Below, one piece after another: positions 22,131 through 35,362 of a stretch of DNA of 64,000 bases. This DNA comes from Drechmeria coniospora. Taxonomy: Eukaryota; Ascomycota; Sordariomycetes; Hypocreales; Ophiocordycipitaceae. Position 1 is the first letter of the stretch. Every line of letters starts with the position of its first letter. Location: NCBI RefSeq assembly GCF_001625195.1, contig NC_054390.1:9397222-9461221 (forward strand), written 5' to 3'. Below the pieces are notes generated by a model. That model was not told the origin of the DNA. It saw only the letters and a program-made list of their open reading frames with translations, and searched no databases. A program made the translations under genes and the position numbers.

Positions 22131-25100
22131 ATGAAGTATTATACAATATTTTTTATTGTCTATTTGGTCCTAAATATCGTTCAAGGAGAGGAATATGAAT
22201 ATAATAATGAAGGGACTATAATAGTTGATTTTAGGCCAATTGAAATTATATGCTCCGGAACTACAACAAAAAGCCAAAGTTGTCGGTATGATATGAGCAA
22301 GCTTTTTACTGCATTATGAAATACAAAACTAATAAATGATCAAGGACAAGAACTTCGTATCCAGATAGAACTGCATTTACCGGACCATATACAACAATTA
22401 CTGGTGTCGGTACTGGTACAACTTCATCCACAATAACATTAAACCCTACAGGTACTAGTAAAACCGGGACAATAATAATAATAGACCCAAGTAAAACAGA
22501 GAAAACATTTCCAGGACTATATAAAACAACTACTACAATTGATGAAAGCACGACCACAGTTACACTATGGCTACCATTATTGAGTACAAGTGAGACTCGT
22601 ACTATCTTGCCGTCCGCTGAGTGCACAGGTAACTGCACCGCAAGGATCAACGATACTGGTACTAGGGGTACAATTACCGAATTAACATTTGGGCCAAGTC
22701 CTGGTACAAGTATAATTCTTCCATCCTCAAGATGTACGGGAGTTTGTATAACTAGAATTATTATTACTAGGACTGGTGGATTTATTACAGAGACAACGTT
22801 TGGACCAATACCAGGAACAAGTACAAGGCCCCCATCCGCTGGATGCACCGGAACATGTCCTACAAAGATTGTCGTTACCGTTACTGGCGGGATGATTACC
22901 GAATCAACGTATGGTCCAACACCTGGTACAAGTACTATTCTTCCATCCTCTGGATGTACGGGAGTGTGTCCTACTAGAATTATCGTTACTATGACTGATG
23001 AGCTTATTACGGAGACAACGTTTGGACCAATACCAGGAACAAGTACAATCCCGCCATCCGCTGGATGCACCGGAAACTGTCCTACAAAGTTCCTCGTTAC
23101 TGTTACTAGCGGGATAATTACCGAATCAACGTTTGGTCCAACACCTGGTACAAGTACTATTCATCCATCCTTAGGATGTACGGGAGTGTGTCCTACTAGA
23201 GTTATCGTTACTACAACTAGTGGGTTTATTACGGAGACAACATTCGGGCCGATACCTGGTACAAGTACTATTCCTCCATCCTCAGGATGTACAGAAGTAT
23301 GTCCTACTAGAATTATCGTTACTACAACTGGTGGGTTTATGACGGAGACAACGTTTGGACCAATACCAGGAAGAAGTACAATCCCGCCGTCCGCTGGATG
23401 TACCGGAAGCTGTCCTACAAAGGTCGTTGTTACTGTTACTGGCGGGATAATTACTGAATTAACGTTTGGTCCAATACCTGGTACCAGTACTATTCCTCCA
23501 TCCTCAGGATGTACGGAAGTTTGTCCTACAAGAATTATTATTACAATGACTGGGGGGTTTGTTACGGAGACAACGTTTGGTCCAATAGCAGGAATAAGTA
23601 CAATCCAGCCGTCCGCTGGATGTACAGGAGTATGTCCTACTAGAATTATCGTTACTACAACTGGTACGTTTGTTACAGAGACAACATTCGGTCCAACACC
23701 TGGCACAAGTACAATTCCTCCATCCTTAGGATGTACGGGAATGTGCCCTACTAGAATTATCGTTACTACAACTGGTGGATTTGTTACTGAGACAACGTTT
23801 GGACCAATACCAGGAACAAGTACTATCCCGCCGTCCGCGGGATGTACGGGAGTGTGTCCTACTAGAATTATCGTTACTACAACTGGTGGGTTTATTACAG
23901 AAACAACGTTTGGTCCAACACCTGGTACAAGTACTATTTCTCCATCCTCAGGATGTACGGGAGTGTGTCCTACTAGAATTATTGTTACTACGACTGGTGG
24001 GTTTGTTACGGAGACAACATACGGTCCAATACCTGGTACAAGTACAATCCCGCCGTCCGCTGGATGTACCGGAACCTGTCCTACAAAGGTTGTCGTTACT
24101 GTTACTGGTGGGATAATTACCGAATTAACATACGGTCCAATACCTGGTACAAGTACTATTCCTCCATCCTTAGGATGTATAGGAGTATGTCCTACTAGAA
24201 TTATCGTTACTACAAATGGTGGGTTTGTTACTGAGACAACGTTTGGATTAATACCAGGAACAAGTACAATTGCGCCGTCCGCTGGATGTACTGGAAGCTG
24301 TCCTACAAAGGTCGTTGTTACTGTTACTGGCGGGATAATTACTGAATTAACGTTTGGTCCAATACCTGGTACAAGTACTATTCCTCCATCTTCAGGATGT
24401 ATGGGAGTGTGTCCTACTAGAATTATCGTTACTACAAATAGTAGGTTTGTTACTGAAACAACGTTTGGACCAATACCAGGAACAAGTACAATCCCGCCGT
24501 CCGCTGGATGTACCGGAAGCTGTCCTACAAAGGTTGTCGTTACTGTTACTGGCGGGATAATTACCGAATCAACGTTTGGTCCAACACCTGGTACAAGTAC
24601 TATTCCTCCATCCTCTGGATGTACGGGAGTATGCCCTACTAGAATTATCGTTACTACAACTGGTGGGTTTATTACAGAGACAACGTTTGGACCAATACCA
24701 GGAACCAGTATAATCCCGCCGTCCGCTGGATGTACCGGATCCTGTCCTACAAAGGTTGTCATTACTGTTACTGGTGGCATAATTACCGACTCAACATTTG
24801 GTCCAACACCTGGTACAAGTACTATTCATCCATCCTTAGGATGTACGGGAGTGTGTCCTACTAGAGTTATCGTTACTATAACTGGTGGGTTTGTTACGGA
24901 GATAACATTCGGTCCAATACCTGGTACAAGTACTATTCCTCCATCCTCAGGATGTACGGGAGTGTGTCCTACTAGAATTATCGTTACCACAACTGGTGGG
25001 TTTGTTACGGAGACAACATACGGTCCCATACCTGGCACAAGTACAATCCCGCCGTCCGCTGGATGTACCGGAACATGTCCTACAAAGGTTGTCGTTACTG

Positions 25101-28100
25101 TTACTGGTGGGATAATTACCGAATTAACGTTTGGTCCAACACCTGGTACAAGTACTATTTCTCCATCCTCAGGATGTACGGGAGTGTGTCCTACTAGAAT
25201 TATCGTTACTAAAACTGGTGGGTTTGTTACGGAGACAACGTTTGGTCCAACACCTGGTATAAGTACCATTCCTCCATCCTTAGGATGTACGGGAGTGTGT
25301 CCTACTAGAATTATCGTTACGACGACTGGTGGGTTTGTTATTGAGACAACCTTTGGTCCAACACCTGGTACAAGTACTATTCCTCCATTATTAGGATGTA
25401 CGGGAGTGTGTCCTACTAGAATTATCGTTACTACAACTGGTGGGTTTATTACAGAGACAACGTTTGGACCAATACCAGGAACCAGTATAATCCTGCCGTC
25501 CGATGGATGTACCGGAACGTGTCCTACAAAGTTTGTCGTTACTGTTACTGGTGGTATAATTACTGAATTAACATTTGGTCCAACACCTGGTACAAGTACT
25601 ATTTCTCCATCCTCAGGATGTACGGGAGTGTGTCCTACTAGAATTATCATTACTACAACTGGTGGGTTTATTATAGAGACAACATACGGTCCAATACCTG
25701 GTACAAGTACTATTCCTCCATCCTTAGGATGTACCGGAGTGTGCCCTACTAGAATTATCGTTACTACGACTGGTGGTTTTGTTACGGAGACAACGTTTGG
25801 TCCAACACCTGGTACAAGTACTATTCCTCCATCCTTAGGATGTATGGGAGCGTGCCCTACTAGAATTATTGTTACTACAACTGGTGGGTTTATTACAGAA
25901 ATAACATTTGGTCCAACACCTGGTACAAGTACAATTCCTCCATCCTCAGGATGCATAGGAATGTGTCCTACTAGAATTATCCTTACTACAACTGGTGGGT
26001 TTGTTACGGAGACAACATTCGGGCCGATACATGGTACAAGTACTATTCCTCCATCCTTAGGATGTACGGGAGTGTGCCCTACTAGAATTATCGTTACTAC
26101 GACTGGTGGTTTTGTTACGGAGACAACGTTTGGTCCAACACCTGGTACAAGTACAATTCCTCCATCCTCAGGATGCATAGGAATGTGTCCTACTAGAATT
26201 ATCGTTACTACAACTGGTGGGTTTATTACGGAGACAACATACGGTCCAATACCTGGTAGAAGTACTATTCCTCCATCCTTAGGATGTACGGGAGTGTGCC
26301 CTACTAGAATTATCGTTACTACAACTGGTGGGTTTATTACAGAAACAACGTTTGGTCCAACACCTGGTACAAGTACTATTCCTCCATCCTCAGGATGTAC
26401 GGGAGTGTGTCCTACTATAATTATCGTTACCGCAACTGGTGGGTTTGTTACGGAGACAACATACGGTCCAATACCTGGTAGAAGTACAATCCCGCCGTCC
26501 GCTGGATGTACCGGAACCTGTCCTACAAAGGTTGTCGTTACTGTTACTGGTGGGATAATTACCGAATTAACATACGGTCCAATACCTGGTACAAGTACTA
26601 TTCCTCCATCCTTAGGATGTACGGGAGTGTGCCCTACTAGAATTATCGTTACTACGACTGGTGGGTTTATTACAGAAATAACATTTGGTCCAACACCTGG
26701 TACAAGTACAATTCCTCCATCCTCAGGATGCATAGGAATATGTCCTACTAGAATTGTCCTTACTATAACTGGTGGGTTTATTACGGAGACAACATACGGT
26801 CCAATACCTGGTACAAATACTATTCCTCCTTCCTTAGGATGTACGGGAGTGTGCCCTACCAGAATTATCGTTACTACAACTGGTGGGTTTATTACAGAAA
26901 TAACATTTGGTCCAACACCTGGTACAAGTACTATTCCTCCATCCTCAGGATGCATAGGAATGTGTCCTACTAGAATTATTGTTACTACGACTGGTGGGTT
27001 TGTTACAGAGACAACGTTTGGTCCAACACCTGGTACCAGTACTATTCCTCCATCCTTAGGATGTACGGGAGTATGCCCTACTAGAATTATCGTTACTACA
27101 ACTGGTGGGTTTGTTACGGAGATAACGTTTGGTCCAACACCTGGTACAAGTACTATTCCTCCATCCTTAGGATGCATGGGAGTGTGTCCTACTAGAATTA
27201 TCGTTACTACGACTGGTGGGTTTATTACAGAGACAACGTTTGGTCCAACACCTGGTACAAGTACTATTCCTCCATCCTTAGGATGTACGGGAGTGTGTCC
27301 TACTAGAATTATTGTTACTACAACTGGTGGGTTTATTACAGAAACAACGTTTGGTCCAACACCTGGTACAAGTAGTATTCCTCCATCCTCAGGATGCATA
27401 GGAATGTGTCCTACTAGAATTATTGTTACTACGACTGGTGGGTTTATTACGGAGACAACGTTTGGTCCAACACCTGGTACAAGTACTATTCCTCCATCCT
27501 CAGGATGCATAGGAATGTGTCCTACTAGAATTATCCTTACTACAACTGGTGGGCTTACTACGGAGACAACATACGGTCCAATACCTGGTACAAGTACTAT
27601 TCCTCCATCCTTAGGATGTACGGGAGTGTGCCCTACTAGAATTATCGTTACTACAACTGGTGGGTTTATTACAGAAACAACGTTTGGTCCAACACCTGGT
27701 ACAAGTACTATTCCTCCATCCTCAGGATGCATAGGAATGTGTCCTACTAGAATTATTGTTACTACGACTGGTGGGTTTATTACGGAAACAACGTTTGGTC
27801 CAACACCTGGTACAAGTACTATTTCTCCATCCTTAGGATGTACGGGAGTATGCCCTACTAGAATTATCGTTACTACAACTGGTGGGTTTGTTACGGAGAC
27901 AACGTTTGGTCCAACACCTGGTACAAGTACTATTCCTCCATCCTTAGGATGCATGGGAGCATGTCCTACTAGAATTATCGTTACTACGACTGGTGGGTTT
28001 ATTACAGTGACAACGTTTGGTTCAACACCTGGTACAAGTACTATTCCTCCATCCTTAGGATGTACGGGATTGTGTCCTACTAGAATTATCGTTACTACGA

Positions 28101-31100
28101 CTGGTGGGTTTAATACAGAGACAACGTTTGGTCCAACACCTGGTACAAGTACTATTCCTCCATCCTCAGGATGTACCGGAACCTGTCCTACAAAGGTTGT
28201 CGTTACTGTTACTGGTGGCATAATTACTGAATCAACGTTTGGTCCAACACCTGGTACAAGTACTATTCCTCCATCCTTAGGATGTACGGGAGTATGCCCT
28301 ACTAGAATTATCGTTACTACAACTGGTGGGTTTGTTACGGAGACAACGTTTGGTCCAACACCTGGTACAAGTACTATTCCTCCATCCTTAGGATGCATGG
28401 GAGTATGTCCTACTAGAATTATCGTTACTACGACTGGTGGGTTTATTACAGTGACAACGTTTGGTCCAACACCTGGTACAAGTACTATTCCTCCATCCTC
28501 AGGATGTACGGGATTGTGTCCTACTAGAATTATCGTTACTACGACTGGTGGGTTTAATACAGAGACAACGTTTGGTCCAACACCTGGTACAAGTACTATT
28601 CCTCCATCCTCAGGATGTACCGGAACCTGTCCTACAAAGGTTGTCGTTACTGTTACTGGTAGCATAATTACTGAATCAACGTTTGGTCCAACACCTGGTA
28701 CAAGTACTATTCCTCCATCCTTAGGATGTACGGGAGTATGCCCTACTAGAATTATCGTTACTACAACTGGTGGGTTTGTTACGGAGACAACGTTTGGTCC
28801 AACACCTGGTACAAGTACTATTCCTCCATCCTTAGGATGCATGGGAGTGTGTCCTACTAGAATTATCGTTACTACGACTGGTGGGTTTATTACAGAGACA
28901 ACGTTTGGTCCAACACCTGGTACAAGTACTATTCCTCCATCCTCAGGATGTACGGGATTATGTCCTACTAGAATTATCGTTACTACAACTGGTGGGTTTA
29001 TTACAGAGACAACGTTTGGTCCAACACCTGGTACAAGTACTATTCCTCCATCCTCAGGATGCATGGGAGTGTGCCCTACTAGAATTATCGTTACCACAAC
29101 TGGTGGTTTTGTTACAGAGACAACGTTTGGTCCAACACCTGGTACAAGTACTATTCCTCCATCCTCAGGATGCATGGGAGTATGCCCTACTAGAATTATT
29201 GTTACTACAACTGGTGGGTTTATTACAGAGACAACGTTTGGTCCAACACCTGGTACAAGTACAATTCCTCCATCCTCAGGATGCATGGGAGTATGTCCTA
29301 CTAGAATTATCGTTACTACAACTGGTGGGTTTCTTACGGAGACAACATACGGTCCAATACCTGGTATAAGTACTATTCCTCCATCATCAGGATGTACGGG
29401 AGTGTGCCCTACTAGAATTATCGTTACTACGACTGGTGGGTTTGTTACGGAGACAACGTTTGGTCCAACACCTGGTACAAGTTTTATTCCTCCATCCTCA
29501 GGATGTATAGGAGTATGTCCTACTAGAATTATCGTTACTACAACTGGTGGGTTTGTTACTGAGACAACGTTTGGTCCAACACCTGGTACAAGTACTATTC
29601 CTCCAGTATTAGGATGTTCGGGAGTGTGTCCTACTAGAATTATCGTTACTACAACTGGTGGGTTTGTTACGGAGACAACATTCGGTCCAACACCTGGTAC
29701 AAGTACAATCCCGCCGTCCGCTGGATGTACCGGAACCTGTCCTACAAAGGTTGTCGTTACTGTTACTGGTGGGATAATTACCGAATTAACGTTTGGTCCA
29801 ACACCTGGTACAAGTACTATTTCTCCATCCTCAGGATGTACGGGAGTGTGTCCTACTAGAATTATCGTTACTACGACTGGTGGGTTTATTACAGAGACAA
29901 CGTTTGGTCCAACACCTGGTACAAGTACCATCCCTCCATCCTTAGGATGTACGGGAGTGTGCCCTACTAGAATTATCGTTACTACAACTGGTGGGTTTAT
30001 TACAGAGACAACGATTGGTCCAACACCTGGTACAAGTACCATTCCTCCATCCTTAGGATGTACGGGAGTATGTCCTACTAGAATTATCGTTACTATAACT
30101 GGTGGGATAATTACCGAATTAACGTTTGGTCCAACACCTGGTACAAGTACTATTTCTCCATCCTTAGGATGTACGGGAGTGTGCCCTACCAGAATTATCG
30201 TTACTACAACTGGTGGGTTTGTTACGGAGACAACGTTTGGTCCAACACCTGGTACAAGTACTATTCCTCCATCCTTAGGATGCATGGGAGTGTGCCCTAC
30301 TAGAATTATCGTTACGACGACTGGTGGGTTTATTACAGAGACAACATTCGGTCCAACACCTGGTACAAGTACAATTCCGCCGTCCGCTGGATGTACCGGA
30401 AGCTGTCCTACAAAGGTTGTCGTTACTGTTACTGGTGGGATAATTACCGAATTAACGTTTGGTCCAACACCTGGTACCAGTACTGTTCCTCCATCCTCAG
30501 GATGCATGGGAGTGTGCCCTACTAGAATTATCGTTACCACAACTGGTGGTTTTGTTACAGAGACAACGTTTGGTCCAACACCTGGTACAAGTACTATTCC
30601 TCCATCCTCAGGATGCATAGGAATGTGTCCTACTAGAATTATTGTTACTACGACTGGTGGGTTTATTACGGAAACAACGTTTGGTCCAACACCTGGTACA
30701 AGTACTATTTCTCCATCCTTAGGATGTACGGGAGTATGCCCTACTAGAATTATCGTTACTACAACTGGTGGGTTTGTTACGGAGACAACGTTTGGTCCAA
30801 CACCTGGTACAAGTACTATTTCTCCATCCTTAGGATGTACGGGAGTATGCCCTACTAGAATTATCGTTACTACAACTGGTGGGTTTGTTACGGAGACAAC
30901 ATTCGGTCCAACACCTGGTACAAGTACAATTCCGCCGTCCGCTGGATGTACCGGAAGCTGTCCTACAAAGGTTGTCGTTACTGTTACTGGTGGGATAATT
31001 ACCGAATTAACGTTTGGTCCAACACCTGGTACAAGTACTATTTCTCCATCCTTAGGATGTACGGGAGTGTGCCCTACCAGAATTATCGTTACTACAACTG

Positions 31101-34100
31101 GTGGGTTTGTTACGGAGACAACGTTTGGTCCAACACCTGGTACAAGTACTATTCCTCCATCCTTAGGATGCATGGGAGTGTGTCCTACTAGAATTATCGT
31201 TACTACGACTGGTGGGTTTATTACAGAGACAACGTTTGGTCCAACACCTGGCACAAGTACAATCCCGCCGTCCGCTGGATGTACCGGAACATGTCCAACA
31301 ATGATTGTTGTTACTATTACTGTGCCACCTAGTGACACTATTTCTGGGACCGCTATTGTACACACGTCAATAATATACGTAACTACATCGGAACCTTGGA
31401 CTGGTATAGTTACCTCGACAAGGACAGTCCCGCCTAGCGGTACTATTCCTGGAACTATTATCGTGCAGACGCCCATAGTATACATAACGACATCGGAACC
31501 TTGGACCGGTATAGATATCTCAATAAGGACTGTTCCACCTAGCGGTACTATTCCTGGAACCGTTATTGTACAGACGCCTATAGTGTATTTAACTACATCG
31601 GAACCATGGACAGGTACCTTTATCTCGACAAGGACTGTTCCACCTAGTGGAACAATTCCTGGAACTATTATCGTGCAGACGCCTATAGTATATATTACTA
31701 CAACGGAACCTTGGACTGGTATAGTTACCTCGATAAGGACAGTCCCGCCTAGCGGCACTATTCCTGGAACCATTATTGTACAGACGCCTATAGTGTATTT
31801 AACTACATCGGAACCATGGACAGGTACCTTTATCTCGACAAGTATTGTTCCACCTAGTGGAACAATTCCTGGAACTATTATCGTGCAGACGCCCATAGTA
31901 TATGTTACTACAACGGAACCTTGGACTGGTATAGTTACCTCGACAAGGACAGTCCCACCTAGCGGCACTACTCTTGGAACCATCATCGTGCAGACGCCCA
32001 TGGTATATATAACTACATCGGAACCGTGGACAGGTACGCTTATCTCGACAAGTACTGTTCCACCTAGCGGCACTATTCCTGGAACTATTATTGTACAGAC
32101 GCCTATGGTGTATTTAACTACGTCGGAACCATGGACAGGTACCTTTATCTCGACAAGGACTGTTCCACCTAGTGGAACAATTCCTGGAACTATTATTGTG
32201 CAAACGCCTATAGTATATGTTACTACAACGGAACCTTGGACCGGTATAGTTACCTCGAGAAGGACAGTCCCACCTAGCGGTACTATTCCTGGAACCATCA
32301 TCGTGCAGACGCCTATGGTATATATAACTACATCGGAACCGTGGACAGGTACGTTTATCTCGACAAGTACTGTTCCACCTAGCGGTACTATTCCTGGAAC
32401 TATTATTGTACAGACACCTATGGTGTATTTAACTACATCGGAACCATGGACAGGTACCTTTATCTCGACAAGGACTGTTCCACCTAGTGGAATAATTCCT
32501 GGAACTATTATCGTGCAGACGCCTATAGTATATGTTACTACAACGGAACCTTGGACCGGTATAGTTACCTCGACAAGGACAGTCCCGCCTAGCGGTACTA
32601 TTCCTGGAACCATTATCGTGCAGACGCCCATAGTATACATAACTACATCGGAACCGTGGACAGGTACGTTTATCTCGACAAGTACTGTTCCACCTAGCGG
32701 CACTATTCCTGGAACTATTATTGTACAGACGCCTATAGTGTATTTAACTACATCGGAACCATGGACAGGTACCTTTATCTCGACAAGGACTGTTCCACCT
32801 AGTGGAACAATTCCTGGAACTATTATCGTACAGACGCCTATAGTATATATTACTACAACGGAACCTTGGACTGGTATAGTTACCTCGAGAAGGACAGTCC
32901 CGCCTAGCGGTACTATTCCTGGAACTATTATCGTGCAGACGCCCGTAGTATACATAACCACATCGGAACCTTGGACCGGTATAGATCTCTCAACAAGGAC
33001 TGTTCCACCTAGTGGCACTATTCCTGGAACTATTATTGTACAGACGCCTATAGTGTATTTAACTACATCGGAACCATGGACAGGTACCTTTATCTCGACA
33101 AGGACTGTTCCACCTAGTGGAACAATTCCTGGAACTATTATCGTGCAGACGCCTATAGTATATGTTACTACAACGGAACCTTGGACCGGTATAGTTACCT
33201 CGACAAGGACAGTCCCACCTAGCGGCACTACTCTTGGAACCATCATCGTGCAGACGCCCATGGTATATATAACTACATCGGAACCGTGGACAGGTACGTT
33301 TATCTCGACAAGTACTGTTCCACCTAGCGGCACTATTCCTGGAACTATTATTGTACAGACGCCTATGGTGTATTTAACTACATCGGAACCATGGACAGGT
33401 ACCTTTATCTCGACAAGGACTGTTCCACCTAGTGGAACAATTCCTGGAACTATTATCGTGCAGACGCCTATAGTATATGTTACTACAACGGAACCTTGGA
33501 CCGGTATAGTTACCTCGACAAGGACAGTCCCACCTAGCGGCACTACTCTTGGAACCATCATCGTGCAGACGCCCATGGTATATATAACTACATCGGAACC
33601 GTGGACAGGTACGTTTATCTCGACAAGTACTGTTCCACCTAGCGGCACTATTCCTGGAACTATTATTGTACAGACGCCTATGGTGTATTTAACTACATCG
33701 GAACCATGGACAGGTACCTTTATCTCGACAAGGACTTTTCCACCTAGTGGAACAATTCCTGGAACTATTATCGTGCAGACGCCTATAGTATATGTTACTA
33801 CAACGGAACCTTGGACCGGTATAGTTACCTCGACAAGGATTGTTCCACCTAGCGGCACTATTCCTGGAACCATCATCGTGCAGACGCCCATGGTATATAT
33901 AACTACATCGGAACCGTGGACAGGTACGTTTATCTCGACAAGTACTGTTCCACATAGTGGAACTATTCCTGGATCTATTATCGTACAGACGCCTATAGTA
34001 TATGTAAGTACAACGGAACCGTGGACTGGTACTACTACCTATACTACATCGATTGATCCTAGTGGTACCGTCCCTGGCACAATTATTATTCGTACGCCTT

Positions 34101-35047
34101 TCAGTTATATAAGAACGACCCAGCCATGGACTGGTACTATTGATTCCACTACTACCGTTGCTCCAAGTGGGACTATACCGGGAACCGTTATTGTCTTAAC
34201 TCCAATTCCGTTGTCCTTATCCTTTAACAAGCCTTCGTATTGTGATTCATTATGCTCCTTTGGCTCGTCGAATGCTTTTGTATCTGCATCTAGAGCTGGA
34301 GTTGCAGTTGCTGGAGTGCTTATAACTATAACTATTCCATCAGGTTTTACATTTTCTGGTGGATCTGGAACATTTTCCGGGTCATCGAATTCACAAGGTG
34401 TATTATCCATACCATCCTTTACGATTCCTTGTAATTCTTGTAATATGACAATAATATCATTTACAATTACAGCTATTGCTGCTGGTGCTAGTCAAGCAAC
34501 AGCACAAGTTGAATCTGGAAATTTACTGAGCTTTACTATTCTAAGCAACCATACAATAAGAATTACTGAAAATAGTAATTGCAACTATGCTGGCAGTCTA
34601 TATGCATATTATGCTTTATTTAAATATCCTATCTGTACTTCAGGATTTACTATTAACGAGGGCAAAGCATCCGGCAAAATGATTATTAGCTGTCCTTGTA
34701 GTGCGAACTATAGCACTTTTGCCGTTGAGACAGCTCTTGATAATTTATTTATTCCCGCACACAGCTCTATTTACATTCCTTTTAGAATGGCAACACTTTG
34801 CCAGCCCGGCGGCGGCCCTATTTCCCCAGTATATGGGTCCTTAACTCTAGGGGCTCCGTATATATATCCAGTTTTAGCCAATATTTTCATTGCGGACCAA
34901 TCCATCAATAGGCTTACAGGTCCTCATGATTCTTCTTATTTCTTGGACTACCCTACAGGGTCAAATGAAGTTACTTTCTATAGGACAACTCCAGCGTCGT
35001 CACAGCTTATGCAATGTTTGCCGGGTGCATTAGAGGATGAGGATTAG
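22131..35047 (+). CDS. Giant repeat adhesin-like protein 2 (4283 aa), flocculin-type repeats
   Basis: Proposed structure is join(22131..22285,22351..35047). Exon 1 (155 nt) encodes a signal peptide (MKYYTIFFIVYLVLNIVQG). The 65-nt intron (GTATGA...CAAG, branch-like ACTAATAA) is in phase 2, exactly as in giant gene 1, and exon 2 is open throughout. Residues 53-130 are Thr-rich (FTGPYTTITGVGTG). Residues about 135-3040 are some 78 tandem 37-residue units (GCTGVCPTRIIVTTTGG ... FGPTPGTSTIPPS), each with a C-x3-C pair. Residues about 3040-4000 are some 27 tandem 35-residue units (PSGTIPGTIIVQTP, then TTTEPWTGT), the signature of flocculin repeats. Residues about 4003-4283 are a unique Cys-bearing domain with an Ig-like start (ITIPSGFTFSGGSGTF) that I do not recognise. 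The end, LPGALEDED, is not a GPI signal. I infer a secreted adhesin. Without exon 1 the only start would be a TTG at 22580. Confidence 0.88.
22600..31315 (+). repeat. 111-bp coding tandem array, about 78 copies
   Basis: 37-residue units alternate between a PTRIIVTTTGGF class and a PTKVVVTVTGGI class. A four-unit block (444 bp) from about 28151 is duplicated almost exactly at about 28595. Similarity is highest from about 25900 to 31200, which suggests recent expansion there. Confidence 0.9.
31315..34200 (+). repeat. 105-bp flocculin-type coding array, about 27 copies
   Basis: 35-residue units with PSGTIPGTIIVQTP and EPWTG. There are no cysteines, unlike the neighbouring arrays. A three-unit (315-bp) higher-order repeat is visible: the ACTACTCTTGGAACCATCAT variant recurs at about 31966, 33226 and 33541. 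Confidence 0.9.
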
Positions 35048-35153
35048 GGGGCTACACATGCCCTAGTGAGGCCGAGTTTTCCCCCGAAATCAGAAAATCC
35101 ATACCTAAATATGTAAATATATATATAGAAAACCCTTTCAATAATGGGAATCT

Positions 35154-35362
35154 TGTGTGTATATATTGACCGAGGCAGGTCGGTACATAAGGGTAGATAT
35201 ACCTAGAATAGGATCACGTAATTGCACTGCACGTAGTGCGATTACGATTACAGAAGGGATAAATAGGTCGCGTTACTGCAAGCTGTTTTTTCTCCCGTCG
35301 TACGTATTTAATTTATGGAAAGAGATCTCTTGTTACCAGTTTCCCCCAGAACCGAACCAACA
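35154..35362 (+). mobile_element. LTR copy 4, just 3' of giant gene 2
   Basis: Starts TGTGTGTATATATTG and ends CCGAACCAACA. It is longer than the 169-bp copy because of extra sequence near its middle. It lies 106 bp after the stop codon of giant gene 2. Confidence 0.7.

Noticed and set aside
24826..33891. Minus-strand open frame of 3021 codons opposite giant gene 2
   Set aside because: It is codon-aligned antisense of the Thr/Ile/Val repeats. There is no signal peptide or unique domain, and the + strand has the signal-peptide exon, intron and unique C-terminal domain.
6705..34200. Regular direct repeats suggesting a CRISPR array
   Set aside because: Units are contiguous coding tandem repeats with no unique spacers, in a eukaryotic setting.
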